Part shown: positions 54,312-62,461 of the stretch, one piece after another | Position numbering within the stretch: the first letter of the stretch is position 1 | Layout: each line of letters starts with the position of its first letter | Assembly (NCBI RefSeq): GCF_002868735.1 | Contig: NZ_CP025615.1 | Coordinates: forward strand, 62,001-126,000 | Reading direction: 5' to 3' | DNA length: 64,000 nucleotides | From: Niveispirillum cyanobacteriorum | GTDB lineage: Bacteria > Pseudomonadota > Alphaproteobacteria > Azospirillales > Azospirillaceae | Notes under the pieces: generated by a model | The model's database searches: none | Seen by the model: the letters and a program-made list of their open reading frames with translations, nothing else | Told to the model about the DNA's origin: nothing | Translations under genes and position numbers: made by a program

Positions 54312-54716
54312 GTGGCAAACGTGATGGCTTATCAGCGGCTGGAGGTTTTGACGGGTACGGAGCGTCGTCGGCTGTGGTCGGACGCGGAGAAGGTCCAACT
54401 GGTGGAGGCGGCGTTCAGGCCGGGCATCGTGGTCAAGGATGTTGCCCGACGGTTCGGGGTCCATGAGAGCCTGCTATACCGGTGGCGCCGACAATTGGGC
54501 GCATCGGCTTCGACGGTCGACAGTCCGGTTGCGGCGTTCGCGCCGGTCCAGCTTGCGCCTGTGGATGAGCCGATGGCCATGCCGGTCGTGGAGACGGCGA
54601 TGCCGGCCCCCAGCCCACCCACGGCATCGGTTGCGGAGATCTCGGTGCGGCTGCGCGGGTCGGTGGATCTGGCGCTGGCCAGGGCGGTGATCCGGGCGGC
54701 CGGAGGGGTGGGATGA
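54312..54716 (+). CDS. tnpA: IS66 accessory protein TnpA
   Basis: 134 residues from a GTG start; an ATG at 54324 is an alternative. VEAAFRPGIVVKDVARRFGV and HESLLYRWRRQLGAS form the helix-turn-helix. Compared with the copy at 61647-62075 it lacks about 8 residues just before VRLRGSVDLALARAVIRAAG. The stop overlaps the tnpB start (ATGA). Confidence 0.88.
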   Translation: MANVMAYQRLEVLTGTERRRLWSDAEKVQLVEAAFRPGIVVKDVARRFGVHESLLYRWRRQLGASASTVDSPVAAFAPVQLAPVDEPMAMPVVETAMPAPSPPTASVAEISVRLRGSVDLALARAVIRAAGGVG

Positions 54717-55033
54717 TCCCGATCCCGCCGGGGGTGCATGTATGGCTGGCGACGGGCCGGACGGACATGCGCAAGGGTTTCGACAGCCTCGCCCAGCAGG
54801 TCCAGGAGATCCTGGGACACGATCCCCATGGCGGTCACCTGTTCGTCTTTCGTGGCCGCCGCGGCGACCTGGTGAAGGTCATCTGGCATGACGGGGTGGG
54901 CATGTCTTTGTATGTCAAGCGGCTGGAACGGGGGTGGTTCATCTGGCCGGCCCCCAGCGGCGGTTGTGTAGCAATATCCGGTCCGCAGTTCGCGTATTTG
55001 TTCGAAGGCATTCAGGAATATCCCCTCTGCTGA
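54713..55033 (+). pseudogene. tnpB: IS66 TnpB truncated at its C-terminus by the recombinase segment
   Basis: IPIPPGVHVWLATGRTDMRK, FDSLAQQVQEILGHDPHGGH and GDLVKVIWHDGVGMSLYVKR match IS66 TnpB. After FAYLFEGI the reading changes to an unrelated QEYPLC and stops, while the normal ending (EGIDWRLPQHTARPERAG) is found at about 57484-57540 beyond the recombinase gene. From about residue 60 on it also differs from the 62072-62419 copy more than the N-terminal part does, which hints at a mosaic origin. Confidence 0.75.
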
Positions 55034-55287
55034 GTCTGATGAATCATCGTTTGAGGAGGTCCAGGTTCTGGATCCTCGGCATCCCCTCTATGGAAAATCA
55101 TTTCGAGTAGTTCGGCGGCTGCCTCGTCGAGGCGGTAATTTTCAGCCGTCATGTGAAGTCGAATATTATAAAGGAACAACACTGATAATATCTATTGCAG
55201 CAACAGAATACCTGCATGACAAAAGCGATCAAACAAAATTGAGTATTGAGGCGTTACTTGATATTATCAATGTGTCAGACTGTATTC
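55034..55287. other. Gap between split tnpB and the recombinase unit
   Basis: This is AT-richer sequence without a recognisable gene. It is likely to hold the promoter of the small ORF/recombinase pair and, near 55010-55035, the left junction of the inserted segment. Confidence 0.4.
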
Positions 55288-55431
55288 ATGACAGCAAATG
55301 CGAATCCGAAGGACCTCTGGAAACAACTACCGTCGTCCCTCCGACGGCAGATTGTCGACGATGTCGCAGCGGTTCTGACGGAGGTTCTGCGTGATGTCAG
55401 AGCTGATCAAACCCACCCATCTGGCACGTAA
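55288..55431 (+). CDS. Small ORF preceding and overlapping the serine recombinase gene
   Basis: 47 residues from the ATG at 55288: TANANPKDLWKQLPSSLRRQ then IVDDVAAVLTEVLRDVRA. The helical, acidic pattern (LP...RR.IVDD) is of a kind often found directly upstream of this type of recombinase. It overlaps the recombinase start by about 40 bp in another frame, which suggests translational coupling. The function is unknown; it may regulate or assist the recombinase. Confidence 0.5.
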   Translation: MTANANPKDLWKQLPSSLRRQIVDDVAAVLTEVLRDVRADQTHPSGT

Positions 55432-57478
55432 GGCGGTCGTCTATATCCGACAGTCGACGCCTCACCAGGTGGTGAGCAATCAGGAAAGTCTGCGGCTGCA
55501 GTACGCGTTGCGGCAACGCGCTCGCGATCTCGGATGGCATGAGGCCGACATAGATGTGATCGACGCCGATCTCGGCCTGAGTGGGGCGTCCGCTACACAA
55601 CGGGGTGGGTTCAAGGAACTGGTCGGGCGGGTTGGCCTCAGCGAGGTTGGGCTTATCCTGTCGATCGACGTCACGCGGCTTGCCCGCAACTGTTCTGATT
55701 GGTATCCGCTCCTGGATATCTGCGGACTCCGCGGTTGTCTGATTGCCGACCGGGACGGTGTTTATGATCCGGGTAGCCCGAATGGCCGCTTGCTGCTCGG
55801 GCTCAAGGGGACGATATCCGAACTCGAACTGCACACGATCCGCAGCCGCCTTACGGCAGGGCTTCTTGCCAAGGCCGCACGCGGCGAGTTGGCGCTCAAC
55901 CTGCCGGTCGGTCTTGTACGCGATCCAAGCGGAGTGGTGACCAAGGATCCGAACATTGAAGTGCAGGAACGGCTCGAACGCGTATTCGATACATTCCTGA
56001 AATTCCGGACCGTGGCAAAGGTCATGCGTGTGTTCAATCAACGCAACCTCGACCTCCCCCGTCGTGACCGCCATGGTGACTTACGCTGGACACGGGCAAC
56101 AATCTCAGCCATCGCCAAGATACTCGGAAATCCCGCTTATGCTGGCGCGTTCGTTTACGGACGGACCCGCACGTGCCATGGCACATGCGAAAGTGGGTTA
56201 CCATCCAAGGCCCCAAGACCAATCGATCAATGGCGGATCGTCGTGAAGGATCGTTACCCAGCTTACATTGACTGGCCGACTTATGAAAAAATCCGCACCA
56301 TTGTCGCAGACAATCGGGCCGAATACATGCGCACCAAGACAAGAGGGGCTCCCCGCGACGGCGAGTTACTGCTGCACGGCATCGCTTGGTGCGCAAGGTG
56401 CGGACACAAGATGTATGTCCGTTACAAGGGGGGTGGCGAGTATGTGTGCAACCACCTTCGTACACATGAGGGGCTACCCACCTGTCAGCATGTCCGGGCG
56501 CCAAAGGTGGATGCGGCGGTGGCTGAGGCATTCTTGACCGCCCTGGCCCCAGCAGAACTCGACGCCCTGTCACGCGCCGGCCGGGCCCAGCATCAACTCG
56601 ATACGGCGCTGCGCACCAGTGCCGAGCATCAGCTCGAACGCAAGCGGTACGCCGCAGCCCTTGCCGAGCGGCAATTCAACCGGGTTGATCCAGACAACCG
56701 CCTTGTCGCGGGCGAGCTGGAACGCCGGTGGGAAGCGGCGCTGATAGAGGTTAGGACCGCCGAAGAAGCGCTTGCCCGGCAATCCGCTCTCCATTCCCTA
56801 CCGCAAAGGGTGATCGGTAAGGATCTCGGCGACAAGGTGATTGCCCTGGCTGGCCGCCTGCCGCAGATCTGGGCAGATCCCACAACCACGGACGCCCAAC
56901 GCAAGGCGCTGTTGCGCTGTCTCGTCGATAAAGTCGCACTCGACCGAGGTCAACGTGACGTCGTTCTTGTCAGGATCGTGTGGCGAGGTGGCGCTATCAG
57001 CGATCTGATGGTCAAAATGAAGGTGAACTCCGTCGCCAAGCTCAGCCAGGGCCAGGAAATGCGCGGCCGCGTACTTGACCTCGCTCGCGCCGGTGCCCTC
57101 GATGACGATATCGCCGCGACCCTGACAGCCGAAGGGCATCGTTCGCCCAATTGCGAAGATAGGGTGCTACCCATCACCGTTCAGCGGCTCCGGCTTGCCG
57201 CAGGCATGAAGGTTGCCGCACAACGGACGCGCTGGACGCATGATGTCGGTAACCTCAGCGCAACTGAACTGGCCGATGTACTGGGCATTCCGGTAAACTG
57301 GCTCTATGTCCAGATCCGGAAGGAACGTCTGCTCATTGATCGCCAGCCCAATGGCGCATACCTGTTCCAGAATACACCGGACGTCATTCAGGCGGTTCGC
57401 GAATTATGGAATCACTCCGTCAACCAGCTCGATCTGAGAATCTGTCAGCCTCACCAGGAGGGGCATCAACATGCGTGA
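55394..57478 (+). CDS. Large serine recombinase
   Basis: About 694 residues; a GTG at 55391 directly precedes the ATG at 55394. The catalytic domain (about 1-155) has AVVYIRQSTPHQV with the nucleophile Ser, GLSGASATQRGGFKELV and LSIDVTRLARNCSDWYPLL. The recombinase domain follows (about 170-290: RVFDTFLKFRTVAKVMRVFN). A zinc ribbon (CARCGHKMYVRYKGGGEYVC) and a coiled coil (about 400-470) complete the large-serine-recombinase layout. The frame is intact. It lies inside an IS66 tnpB and presumably mediated its own integration. Confidence 0.88.
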   Translation: MSELIKPTHLARKAVVYIRQSTPHQVVSNQESLRLQYALRQRARDLGWHEADIDVIDADLGLSGASATQRGGFKELVGRVGLSEVGLILSIDVTRLARNCSDWYPLLDICGLRGCLIADRDGVYDPGSPNGRLLLGLKGTISELELHTIRSRLTAGLLAKAARGELALNLPVGLVRDPSGVVTKDPNIEVQERLERVFDTFLKFRTVAKVMRVFNQRNLDLPRRDRHGDLRWTRATISAIAKILGNPAYAGAFVYGRTRTCHGTCESGLPSKAPRPIDQWRIVVKDRYPAYIDWPTYEKIRTIVADNRAEYMRTKTRGAPRDGELLLHGIAWCARCGHKMYVRYKGGGEYVCNHLRTHEGLPTCQHVRAPKVDAAVAEAFLTALAPAELDALSRAGRAQHQLDTALRTSAEHQLERKRYAAALAERQFNRVDPDNRLVAGELERRWEAALIEVRTAEEALARQSALHSLPQRVIGKDLGDKVIALAGRLPQIWADPTTTDAQRKALLRCLVDKVALDRGQRDVVLVRIVWRGGAISDLMVKMKVNSVAKLSQGQEMRGRVLDLARAGALDDDIAATLTAEGHRSPNCEDRVLPITVQRLRLAAGMKVAAQRTRWTHDVGNLSATELADVLGIPVNWLYVQIRKERLLIDRQPNGAYLFQNTPDVIQAVRELWNHSVNQLDLRICQPHQEGHQHA

Positions 57479-57583
57479 TCGCTGGAGGGAATCGACTGGC
57501 GGCTGCCGCAGCACACGGCCCGGCCCGAACGGGCGGGCTGAAAAGCTGCAGACAAGAGGGCGTGGGCATGATTCAATACCCCC

Positions 57584-59181
57584 ATGTCCAGCCCCAATCC
57601 GTCCGCCCCCACTGCCGACAATCTGCCCGCCGATCTGGCGGCGGCCCATGCGCTGATCCTGGCATTGCAGGGGGAGTTGGCGACGGCGCGCCAACAGGCC
57701 GGCGAACGGGCGATCGAGATCGAACGGCTGCGTTTGGCCCTGGCCAAGGCCCGGCGGGAGCTTTACGGCCAATCCTCCGAGCGGGGCCGGCTTCTGGTGG
57801 AGCAGTTGGAACTGCAACTGGAGGAGTTGGAGGAGACCAGCGCCGAGAATGAGGTGGCCGGCGAACTCAGCACGCCCGCCCCCACCCTTGCCGTCACACC
57901 AAGCCGGCCCGGCGACCGCTGCCGGAGGCGCTGCCCCGGGAGCGGATCGTGCATCCCAGGCCTTGTGTCTGCGACCGCTGCGGCGGCGATGCCTTACGCA
58001 AGATCGGCGAGGATGTGCTGGAAAGCCTGGAATGCGAACCCCGCCGCTGGAAGGTGGTGGAGCATGTGCGGGAGAAGTTCGCCTGCCGGTCCTGCGAGAC
58101 GGTGAGCCAGACGCCGGCCCCCTCCCATCCGATCCGGCGGGGGCGGGCCGGACCCAACCTGCTGGCCATGGTGCTGGCCGGGAAATATGCCCAGCACCTG
58201 CCGCTGCACCGGCAGAGTGCCGCCTATGCCCGGGAAGGGGGCGACCTGGACGTTTCCACTCTGGCCGACTGGGTCGGCGCGGCGGCGGCAACCCTGGCCC
58301 CGCTGGTGGCGGCGATACGCACCTATGTTCTGGCGGCTGATCGTCTCCATGGCGATGACACGCCGGTGCCGGTTCTGGCCAAGAGCCTGCCCCGGACCCG
58401 ATCCGGGGGCAAGGTCGCCACCGGCCGACTATGGGTCTATGTGCGGGATGATCGGCCGTTCGGCGGCAGCGATCCACCCGCCGCGCTCTACCATTATGCC
58501 CGCACCCGTGCCGGCGAGCATCCGCAGCGCCACCTAGCCGGCTGGGCCGGGATATTCCAGGCCGATGCCTATAGCGGCTATGCCAGCCTCTACGACCCCG
58601 CCCGCAAGCCCGGTCCCCTCCTGGAGGCCGGATGCTGGAGCCATGTCCGCCGCCGGTTCTTTGATCTGGCCAAGGATGGCAAATCACCCCTGGCAGCCGA
58701 GGCCGTAAAGCGCATCGACGCGTTGTTCGCCATCGAGCGCACCATCAACGGCCGCGCCATCGCGGAACGGACCGAAACCCGCCGGGATAAAAGCCGGCCC
58801 CTGATCGACGATCTGGAGCGATGGCTGCGCAGCAGCCGTGTCCGTCTGTCGCCCAAGTCGGATCCCGCAAAGGCCATGGACTATGCCCTGAACCGTTGGC
58901 AAGCGATGACCCGGTTCCTGGAGGACGGACGCATCTGCATGTCGAACAATGCCGCCGAACGCGCCCTGCGCGGCATCGCCGTCGGACGCCGGAATTGGAC
59001 CTTCTGCGGCTCCGATGCCGGCGGCGACAGGGCCGCCGCCATCTACACCCTCATCGAGACCGCAAAGCTCAACGACGTCGATCCCCAAGCCTGGCTCGCC
59101 GACACCCTCGCCCGCATCCACGACCATCCCGCAAAGGCCATCGCAGACCTCTTGCCATGGAACTGGAAGGCAAAGCCCTGA
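57584..59181 (+). pseudogene. tnpC: IS66 transposase TnpC with a 4-nt deletion frameshift
   Basis: The N-terminal coiled coil (LQGELATARQQAGERAIEIE through EQLELQLEELEETSAEN) reads in one frame to about 57905. The rest, from CDRCGGDALRKIGEDVLE through ICMSNNAAERALRGIAVGRR to DLLPWNWKAKP, reads in another. Comparison with the copy at 62462 shows 4 nt missing near 57899 (GTCACACCAAGCC against GTCACACCGCGCAAACC). The catalytic DDE block is preserved downstream, but a full protein cannot be made. Confidence 0.9.
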
Positions 59182-59219
59182 ATGGGCCTACGCCGGATGC
59201 TTATACCAACTTGCATTGA

Positions 59220-60279
59220 TTAGAACTCATGCGCCCACTGACGGTATGCGATGGAGATGATTTTCCAAGGCTGGTCGATGAGGCGGTTCCAAGCGTAGCA
59301 GCATAGTGCAACGATCTGGTGGTAGGATTCGAAGACGCGGTTGGACAGCCAGTTGTCGCGGATGAACTGCCAGATGTTCTCGACCGGGTTGAGTTCGGGG
59401 GATCTGGGTGACAGGGGCAGAATTGTGATGTTGGCCGGCACGGCCAGCTTGTCGGTTGTGTGCCAACCTGCCCGATCCATCAAGAGCACGGCGTGGGCGC
59501 CGGGCGCCACCTGGGAGGCGATCTCATCCAGGTGGTATTGCATGGCCTGGGTGTCGCAGCGAGGCAGGACGAGGGCGGCGCCGACGCCGCGCTCTGGACA
59601 GACGGCGCCGAAGATATAGGCCGACTTGGTGCGCTGGTCATGAGGTGCCACGGGACGGGTTCCCCGCTTGGCCCAGCGCCGGGTGATCTTGTTCTTCTGG
59701 CCGACACGGGCCTCATCCTGCCACCACAGCTCTATGTCGGCTCCCGGCGGCAGGCTGGTCCTGATCGCTGCCAGTTCGGCGGGGAAGTTTTTTTAAATTC
59801 CTCAAGGGCCTGAACGTCCTGAGCGTAGTGGCGGGGACGGGCCGACAGCTTGGCGAACCCCAACGCCTTCATCTCGCGGCTCATGGTCGACAAATCCAGC
59901 GAAATGCCGAATTCCTCGGCGATCCACTGCACCAGATCCTTGAGCCGCCAGCGCACCACACCCTCAACCGCCGGGATCGGCCCCGTTCCACCTTCTCCGC
60001 CAGCGCCTGCCGTTGGGCGGCATTGAGCTTCGGCCGTTGACCCGGCGCTTTCCGGTCGATCAGACCGTCCGGACCCAGCGCGTTGAAAGCAACGACCCAG
60101 TCCCGGACGATTTGTAGCCCGACCCCGCCCAACTTGGCCGCCGCGCTGCGACTGCCGCCATCATAGATCGACGCCAGCGCCAGCAACCGCCGCGTCTGGT
60201 CGGCGTCCCGAGACCGCCGCGCCAGCGCCAGAAGAGCGGCGTTGTCATAGTCGGATCGAAGGCGGATCGGCGCTGACAT
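59220..60279 (-). pseudogene. IS630-family transposase in three frames
   Basis: Starting at 60279 the reading gives the helix-turn-helix part (GGSRSAAAKLGGVGLQIVRD, then RKAPGQRPKLNAAQRQALAE). A single-base shift near 59975 leads to RWRLKDLVQWIAEEFGISLD, and a second shift near 59790 leads to KSAYIFGAVCPERGVGAALV, LLMDRAGWHTTD and LSPRSPELNPVENIWQFIRD, the DDE core. The second shift lies on a run read as TTTAAAAAAAC on this strand, a classic slippery site used by many IS630 elements, so only the first shift is surely a defect. Flanks to about 59207 and 60345 probably belong to the element. Confidence 0.82.
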
Positions 60280-60345
60280 GGAAAATCTCCGGCTGTTTGC
60301 CAGAGTGACTCACATCCGCACGCTTTTGGGAATCCCCCATGAGTC

Positions 60346-61561
60346 GTAATTGCTCACGTGGTTGGCAAAAGGGGTTGCCCTGGCTCCTGGAATATGAGTC
60401 AACGTGTGGATGGAGAAGCCCGTTGTCCGCCGCCTGAGTGACACAGAGAAAGACGCCCTGCTTGTTGATCAGGCGGCGATGATCGCGCGTTTGGTGGCGC
60501 GGATCACGGAGCTGGAAGCACTTGTCGGCAAGGTGCGGAAGAATTCGTCGAATTCGCATCTTCCGCCGTCGCAGGACGGTCTTGGTCGGCCGAACCGGAA
60601 AGACGAAAAGCACAAGGCCGGCAAGCCGCGGCCGTCGCGCCCTGGCGTGTCGCGGTCGCTGGCGGTGGAGCCCGACCGGACGGAGCGGCGTTTTGCCGAG
60701 CAGTGCCCGCATTGCGAGACGGTCGTGACGGCGGCGGAGCAGCGTCGCCGGCATGGCTATGACCATATCGACCTGCCCGTCGTCCGGCCTGCGGTGACGC
60801 GGGTGGAACTGTTCGGCGGGCGCTGCCGGTGCTGTGGCAAGCGCTATCGGGCGGCCCCGCCGGCGGGGATGCTGCCCGGCACGCCGTTCGGCGCCGGCAT
60901 CCGGTCGCTGTTGGCCTATCTGCACCATAGCCACCATGTCGGGTTCGAGCGGCTGTCGCGGATGCTGGGGGAGATGTTCGGGCTGTCCATCTCCGAAGGT
61001 GCCATCGCCAACAGTTTTCGCCGGATGCAGGCCCCCCTGGACAAGGCCGGCACCCTGATCAAGGCCAAATTGCTGACCGCGCCGGTCATCGCGTCCGACG
61101 AGACGACGACGCGGGTGGACGGCATCACCCATTGGCAATGGGTGTTCCACAGCGACCAGGCCGTGCTGCACCAAATCGTGCCCAGCCGGGGACGGGCCGC
61201 GGCCGAACAGGTGCTGGGCGAATATCGACCCCAAATCTGGGTGTCCGACCGCTATGCCGGGCAACAGGGGCTGGGCCAGACCCATCAGGTGTGCTTGGCC
61301 CATGTGCTGCGCGACGTCCAATATGCCATCGACAGCGGCGACAGCATCACCGCTCCGAAAACCCGCGATCATCTGCGCTGGGCCATCCGCGTCGGCAAAC
61401 GCCGCCCCAGCCTGAAGGACAGCACGCTGTCAGCCTATGCCGCCAAGGCCGAGCGCGGGCTGGATGCCTTACTGGGCTTTCCAGCATCCCACCCCGCCGG
61501 GCGTGACCTGCAACGACAGATCAAGGCGTGGCGGAATAAGTTCTTCGTCTTCATGACCGAC
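60346..61561 (+). mobile_element. ISBst12-type IS66 element, truncated by the next IS66 copy
   Basis: The left end GTAATTGCTCACGTGG starts at 60346 and a related end survives at 52645-52666. The body is a single transposase gene from about 60410, and everything after 61561 is lost to insertion of the third IS66 copy at 61562. The single-ORF organisation distinguishes it from the three-ORF IS66 elements in the window. Confidence 0.7.
60410..61561 (+). pseudogene. IS66 (ISBst12-type) transposase, C-terminus lost
   Basis: From the ATG at 60410 (a GTG at 60404 is possible): the N-terminal coiled coil DQAAMIARLVARITELEALV, KNSSNSHLPPSQD, a zinc finger (FAEQCPHCETVVTAAEQRRR), then the DDE core with VIASDETTTRVDG, PQIWVSDRYAGQQG and QVCLAHVLRDVQYAIDSGD. 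The frame runs to WRNKFFVFMTD and is then replaced by IS66 sequence, so the last catalytic region is missing. Confidence 0.85.
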
Positions 61562-61646
61562 GTACGCGTCCGGTGTGAGCCGCCTTGTGTTTGGTGGTCG
61601 GTAGCTGGGAGTCTTTGCGTAAGCGCGATAGCGCGGACGCAAACGA

Positions 61647-62075
61647 GTGGCAAACGTGATGGCTTATCAGCGGCTGGAGGTTTTGACGGGCACGGAGCGG
61701 CGTCGTATCTGGTCAGACGCGGAGAAGGTCCGGCTGGTTGAGGCGGCGTTCAGGCCCGGCATTGTGGTCAAGGATGTTGCCCGGCGGTTCGGGGTCCATG
61801 AGAGCCTGCTATACCGGTGGCGCCGACAATTGGGCGTATCGGTTTCGCCGGTCGATAGCCCGGTTCGGGCGTTCGCGCCGGTCCAGCTTGCCCCTGTGGA
61901 TGAGCCGATGGCCATGCCGGTCGCGGAGACGGCGCTGCCGGCCCCCAGCCCGTCCGCAACATCGGTCGCTGAGATCTCCGTGCTTCTGCCCGGCGGGGTC
62001 GAGGTGCGGCTGCGCGGGTCGGTGGATCTGGCGCTGGCCAAGGCGGTGATCCGGGCAGCCGGAGGGGCGGGATGA
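61647..62075 (+). CDS. tnpA: IS66 accessory protein TnpA
   Basis: 142 residues from a GTG start. EKVRLVEAAFRPGIVVKDVA and HESLLYRWRRQLGVS are the helix-turn-helix region, and LPGGVEVRLRGSVDLALAKA the full-length tail that the 54312 copy has partly lost. The stop overlaps the tnpB start (ATGA). Confidence 0.92.
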   Translation: MANVMAYQRLEVLTGTERRRIWSDAEKVRLVEAAFRPGIVVKDVARRFGVHESLLYRWRRQLGVSVSPVDSPVRAFAPVQLAPVDEPMAMPVAETALPAPSPSATSVAEISVLLPGGVEVRLRGSVDLALAKAVIRAAGGAG

Positions 62076-62419
62076 TCCCGATCCCGCCGGGGGTGCATGT
62101 GTGGCTGGCGACGGGCCGGACGGACATGCGCAAGGGGTTCGACAGCCTTGCCCGGCAGGTGCAGGAGGTTCTTGGGCGCGATCCCCATGGCGGTCACCTG
62201 TTCGTCTTTCGTGGCCGCCGCGGCGATCTGGTGAAGGTCATCTGGCATGACGGCCAGGGCGCCTGCCTGTTCACCAAGCGCCTGGAGCGTGGCCGGTTCA
62301 TCTGGCCGTCGGTGGTTGACGGGGCGGTGACGCTGAGCCCGGCCCAACTGGGCTATCTGTTGGAGGGAATCGACTGGCGGCTGCCGCAGCACACGGCCCG
62401 GCCCGAACGGGCGGGCTGA
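62072..62419 (+). CDS. tnpB: IS66 accessory protein TnpB
   Basis: 115 residues, complete. IPIPPGVHVWLATGRTDMRK, LFVFRGRRGDLVKVIWHDGQ, GRFIWPSVVDGAVTLSPAQL and the C-terminal EGIDWRLPQHTARPERAG match the IS66 Orf2 family. It serves as reference for the split copy at 54713. Confidence 0.93.
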   Translation: MIPIPPGVHVWLATGRTDMRKGFDSLARQVQEVLGRDPHGGHLFVFRGRRGDLVKVIWHDGQGACLFTKRLERGRFIWPSVVDGAVTLSPAQLGYLLEGIDWRLPQHTARPERAG

Positions 62420-62461
62420 AAAGCTGCAGACAAGACGGCGTGGGCATGATTCAATGACCCC

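Larger units (their letters stand above)
54227..59206 (+). mobile_element. IS66-family element split by a serine-recombinase segment
   Basis: The left end GTACGCGTCTGGTG starts at 54227 and the right end region GGCCTACGCCGGATGC leads to TAC at 59204-59206. tnpA and tnpB precede, and tnpC follows, a foreign segment at about 55010-57481 with a large serine recombinase. Apart from that segment the gene order and length match the related copy at 61562. The flanks (ACATTAAC and CAACTTGC) do not match, so the target duplication is lost or the ends have rearranged. The right boundary is approximate. Confidence 0.75.

Noticed and set aside
55000-57490. A direct target duplication around the recombinase segment
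   Set aside because: The junctions share only diverged EGI codons (GAAGGCATT against GAGGGAATC), not an identical sequence.
57404-58687. A 427-codon minus-strand open frame
   Set aside because: Antisense to IS66 tnpC; low-complexity Arg/Gly/Pro composition typical of a shadow frame.
54219-59214. An 8-bp target duplication around the IS66 copy 54227-59206
   Set aside because: The flanks ACATTAAC and CAACTTGC do not match, so none can be claimed.
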